A stretch of DNA of 64,000 bases from Alnus glutinosa (lineage: Eukaryota > Streptophyta > Magnoliopsida > Fagales > Betulaceae). Both the position numbers and the translations under genes were made by a program. The stretch covers positions 5,534,761 through 5,598,760 of the forward strand of contig NC_084889.1 of NCBI RefSeq assembly GCF_958979055.1, given 5' to 3'. Shown here piece by piece: positions 61,901 through 64,000 of this stretch (position 1 is the first letter of the stretch; each line of letters begins with the position of its first letter). The notes beneath the pieces are model-generated. The model had not been told where the DNA came from. It searched no databases and worked only from the letters and a program-made list of their open reading frames with translations.

Positions 61901-63139
61901 CAAAAGACTACTTGCAAAGGCCAGTAAAAACTGAAATAAGAACAGGTTCAACAAAAAGACACAAACCACATCAAACAACAAAATGTTGAGGACCTGAGAT
62001 ACGAACGTAGTTTATGAACCATTACACACTGCTGCTTCAACATCTAATGCTTACCATCCAACGCTATCAAAGTAGAGCATGAAGGAAGCAATGTCTTTCA
62101 CTATACACTGTTAAACTCAGTCATCCAGACAAGGGTTTGGGACAAAATATGAGCAGCTAAAATGGCAAATGCTTCATTCAGCACTGACCATAAAATGCCA
62201 ACATATCTTGTTTAACAAAAAATACTTTAGAAGTATCATAAGAGAGAGAGCCACGTATGTGTCTGGTATTGAGGTTGACCATACCATCCAATACTATAAC
62301 CAAGTGGTGGCGCGTAAGGTCACAGGTTGAAACTAGTAAGGCTACCTGAGCTGTATTTATCTAACATATCCAATGATATAACCACCACATACAGCGACAC
62401 TTTTGCTCAACTGCAGAGCAGTATCTATGATCCTTAGCTCCAAAATGAATCTTGAAATTGTAAGATAGGCTTGGCTAATAAAAATCCAAAACATAAACCT
62501 GACTATTGGGTTACACTGTTCTACCAAAATACTCTGCAAGTAAATCAAGATTTTTGTCACATTTATCTATGGGGTTATAACATGAAAAATCACCAAGCTC
62601 AATTTTTTCAAGCTTAGGTGAACAAAATTTTCAAGAAAGATCATTGCAATAACACGAATGGAAACCCCAAATTCTACAATAAATTCCGAGCAAACACACT
62701 CAGAACAAGTGTGGTTCAAAAGGAAAAACGGTGGAGCCCCAAACCTAGGAGGCCTTCCAAGAAGCCCGAAACCTAGAAGCCAATGGAGATTGTGTTTTAA
62801 TTGGCCACAATAATGCTTAAAAAACTTGTTCAGAGAATGGCACATATTTCCCCTGCACATATAACAAATATTTTTTTTTTTTTTTTGGATGAATAAAAAA
62901 ATATTTCCACATAATGCTTAAAAAACTTGTTCAGAGAATGTCGCATATTTGCCATACTTGCAGGGTATAAACAGAAAGCTCTTCCATCCCAAATATACTA
63001 AAGGATTTTAGAGATTAAGCACACATGGAAGCATACGGCCAACCCATTGTGTAAATTTAAAAAGGAAATGGAAAATTAACACACAGTAACGAAGAGAAAC
63101 AACGGAAAAAATCGAGACTGAAGTGGAAAAACTAACCAT
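58906..63139 (-). CDS. PHD-finger protein with C-terminal AIPP2/SPOC-like region, 459 aa, six coding exons
   Basis: Exons (minus): 63139-63137 (ATG only), 61178-61093, 60504-59758, 59665-59447, 59360-59236, 59105-58906. The N terminus is a complete C4HC3 PHD finger: C5, C8, C20, C23, H29, C32, C48 and C51, within ICQKCGDNGWDVALIYCDNC and WFCVDCEP. The middle (about 60-270) is Lys- then Glu-rich with two or three loose repeats of a LRLDLKD/CEMHCGENCE type. From about 274 (PIIDRIWRGS) to about 408 it follows the domain seen in AIPP2/PAIPP2-type proteins: GLVAHLSNLACPKV, VWPKGFGERGPTDQSIALYFFPENER, QNAELLVFSS, FQAKFYLWGVF. Such proteins act in nuclear silencing or histone-reader complexes; a role here is inferred. 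The isolated ATG exon is inferred from a donor (ATG|GTTAGT) that makes the next exon begin at Val2. An ATG at about 61197 in the intron is the alternative. Confidence 0.85.
60658..60839. mobile_element. 182-bp MITE with 9-bp target duplication, in a PHD-gene intron
   Basis: The TIRs are GAGTAATACTACACATCATC and, in reverse complement, GAGTAATGTTACACATCATC, pairing inward through CCAAAATTGATGTGGCTCTT on both arms; almost the whole element is one hairpin. A perfect 9-bp duplication ATAAAAGAA (60649-60657, 60840-60848) assigns it to the Mutator-like class. It sits between PHD-gene exons 2 and 3. Confidence 0.9.
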
Positions 63140-63170
63140 AGTGGAGAGTAATTGTAAAAGTTAATTTTCT

Positions 63171-63219
63171 CGAGAAAGTGACGTCAGAGAAAGAAACAGA
63201 GAAAGTGACGTCAGAGAGA
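63171..63219 (-). promoter_or_regulatory. Tandem repeat with two TGACGTCA palindromes upstream of the PHD gene start
   Basis: A unit GAGAAAGTGACGTCAGAGA occurs twice in tandem, each with the full palindrome TGACGTCA (63179-63186 and 63206-63213), 27 bp apart. TGACGTCA is a consensus for plant bZIP (TGA/C-box) factors. It lies 40-75 bp upstream of the ATG exon, so it may fall in the leader or core promoter. Confidence 0.65.
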
Positions 63220-63472
63220 GGAAGGGTTTCAGACTCGGTGCTTAAACCCAAGATTCAAGAAGAAGAGACAACCTATGCACTCTCTCCACTTGAATCCAAA
63301 CTCGAAATCCCGAAAACCTGTTCGACCCTCGTTTTGCAAACTGTACCCAGTTGAAGTTCAAGCGTGGGCTTCCGCAACATATACAATTTTCAGGCCCCGA
63401 ATTTAATACCCAGCCCATCCGGCCATTAATGTAAACTTAACTTATCTGGAATTTATTGGAACTTGGAAGCCT

Positions 63473-63628
63473 CGGTTTGTTTGGGTATGGAATTATTCGA
63501 TTCTGGTTTTCTAAAAAACAAATCATATTTAATTTAATTTTTTTAAAATTTTATCTCACAAATTCAAATTATGAAATTCATGCAATGAAATAGAATAATT
63601 CTAAAAAATTCAACACCCAAACAGACCA
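63473..63628. mobile_element. Short PIF/Harbinger-type MITE, 156 bp, related to the 20595 element
   Basis: The left end is CGGTTTGTTTGGGTATGGAA and the right end in reverse complement is TGGTCTGTTTGGGTGTTGAA; both continue to an AATT/GAATTATTC block. The right flank is TTA as expected; the left flank is not intact. The terminal sequence resembles the 580-bp intron element (TGGTTCGTTTGGGTATTGAA), so this may be an internally deleted relative. Confidence 0.6.
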
Positions 63629-64000
63629 TTAATCAAGTGCCTCAGTAATTGGACGTCAAAGAGAGGATCTGTAAAATCGAGTCGATTCCTGCAAAAAATC
63701 TGCCCGTAGTATCTGATTTTGTTTTAGTTCGTTGGATGAAGAATAGGTGTGATTATCGCGTTCAGCTGTATACGGGACTACGGGTGTAAGATGAGTTCAG
63801 TTGCCCATAAATTCGGCTAGGTTAAATTTAATTTAATTTCGGTTTGAATAATAAATGAGTCGATCGTGAACATAATAATATATTCAAATATTAAACAAAA
63901 TATACTTGTATAAACTCAGTTTGGTTCACATAAGCTTGTATAAACTTATATAATAAATAAGTTAATTGAAAAGTTTGTAATAGGCTCGAACTCGATTCGT
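63629..64000. other. AT-rich window end
   Basis: No gene seen. 63780-64000 has repeated short motifs (TTGTATAAACT twice, AATAAATAAGTTAA) typical of a worn transposon that runs off the window. Confidence 0.4.

Noticed and set aside
62280-62345. tRNA or SINE-like stretch with GGTTGAAACT
   Set aside because: B-box-like motif only; no fold, tail or TSD could be shown.
1-64000. CRISPR arrays, operons, bacterial elements, canonical tRNA genes
   Set aside because: None seen; the window is plant nuclear DNA with spliced genes.

Overview
The window is nuclear DNA from a core eudicot, most likely a woody rosid. It has AT-rich intergenic DNA, plant-type GT-AG introns, TATA boxes, and a dense mix of plant transposons: MITEs, a SINE, a Cassandra TRIM, and Ty3/gypsy and Ty1/copia remnants. 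The species cannot be fixed from sequence alone. Exon models were built by joining splice sites by eye; reading phase closes exactly in every model below.

Layout. (1) 1.6-6.0 kb (+): nine-exon plastid thioredoxin-like/redoxin gene. (2) 9.7-13.2 kb (-): two-exon LRR receptor kinase of subfamily XI, RGI/RCH-like. (3) 13.2-19.9 kb: no gene, but a CACTA element, a Tourist MITE and long-TIR foldback elements with clear target duplications. (4) 20.0-22.5 kb (+): six-exon plastid NTF2/SnoaL-like gene with a Harbinger-type element beside the intron 2 donor. (5) 24.5-25.4 kb (-): Dof transcription factor. (6) 26-36 kb: transposon land, with a palindrome-bearing chimeric TIR element, a decayed gypsy gag-pro, and a Cassandra TRIM (5S-like LTRs) nested in an older LTR element. 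(7) 36.0-36.4 kb (+): two-exon gene for a 70-residue secreted peptide precursor with an 11-residue tandem repeat; I do not recognise its family. (8) 37.1-41.5 kb (-): ten-exon half-size ABCG transporter (ABCG22/27 clade) with a GC-AG intron. (9) 42-50 kb: no gene, a stack of nested MITEs and a solo LTR, then a hAT element. (10) 50.3-51.0 kb (+): VQ/MKS1-like regulator. (11) 51.6-58.9 kb: a foldback element, a dead copia element and MITEs. (12) 58.9-63.1 kb (-): six-exon PHD-finger gene with a C-terminal AIPP2/SPOC-like region, whose first coding exon is only the ATG.

The genes are unrelated neighbours, not an operon. The thioredoxin-like, Dof and VQ genes match, from memory, neighbouring Arabidopsis loci around At1g21326-At1g21350, which suggests an ancient syntenic block opened up by transposons and extra genes. 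The best candidate for something undescribed is the small secreted peptide gene at 36.0 kb.
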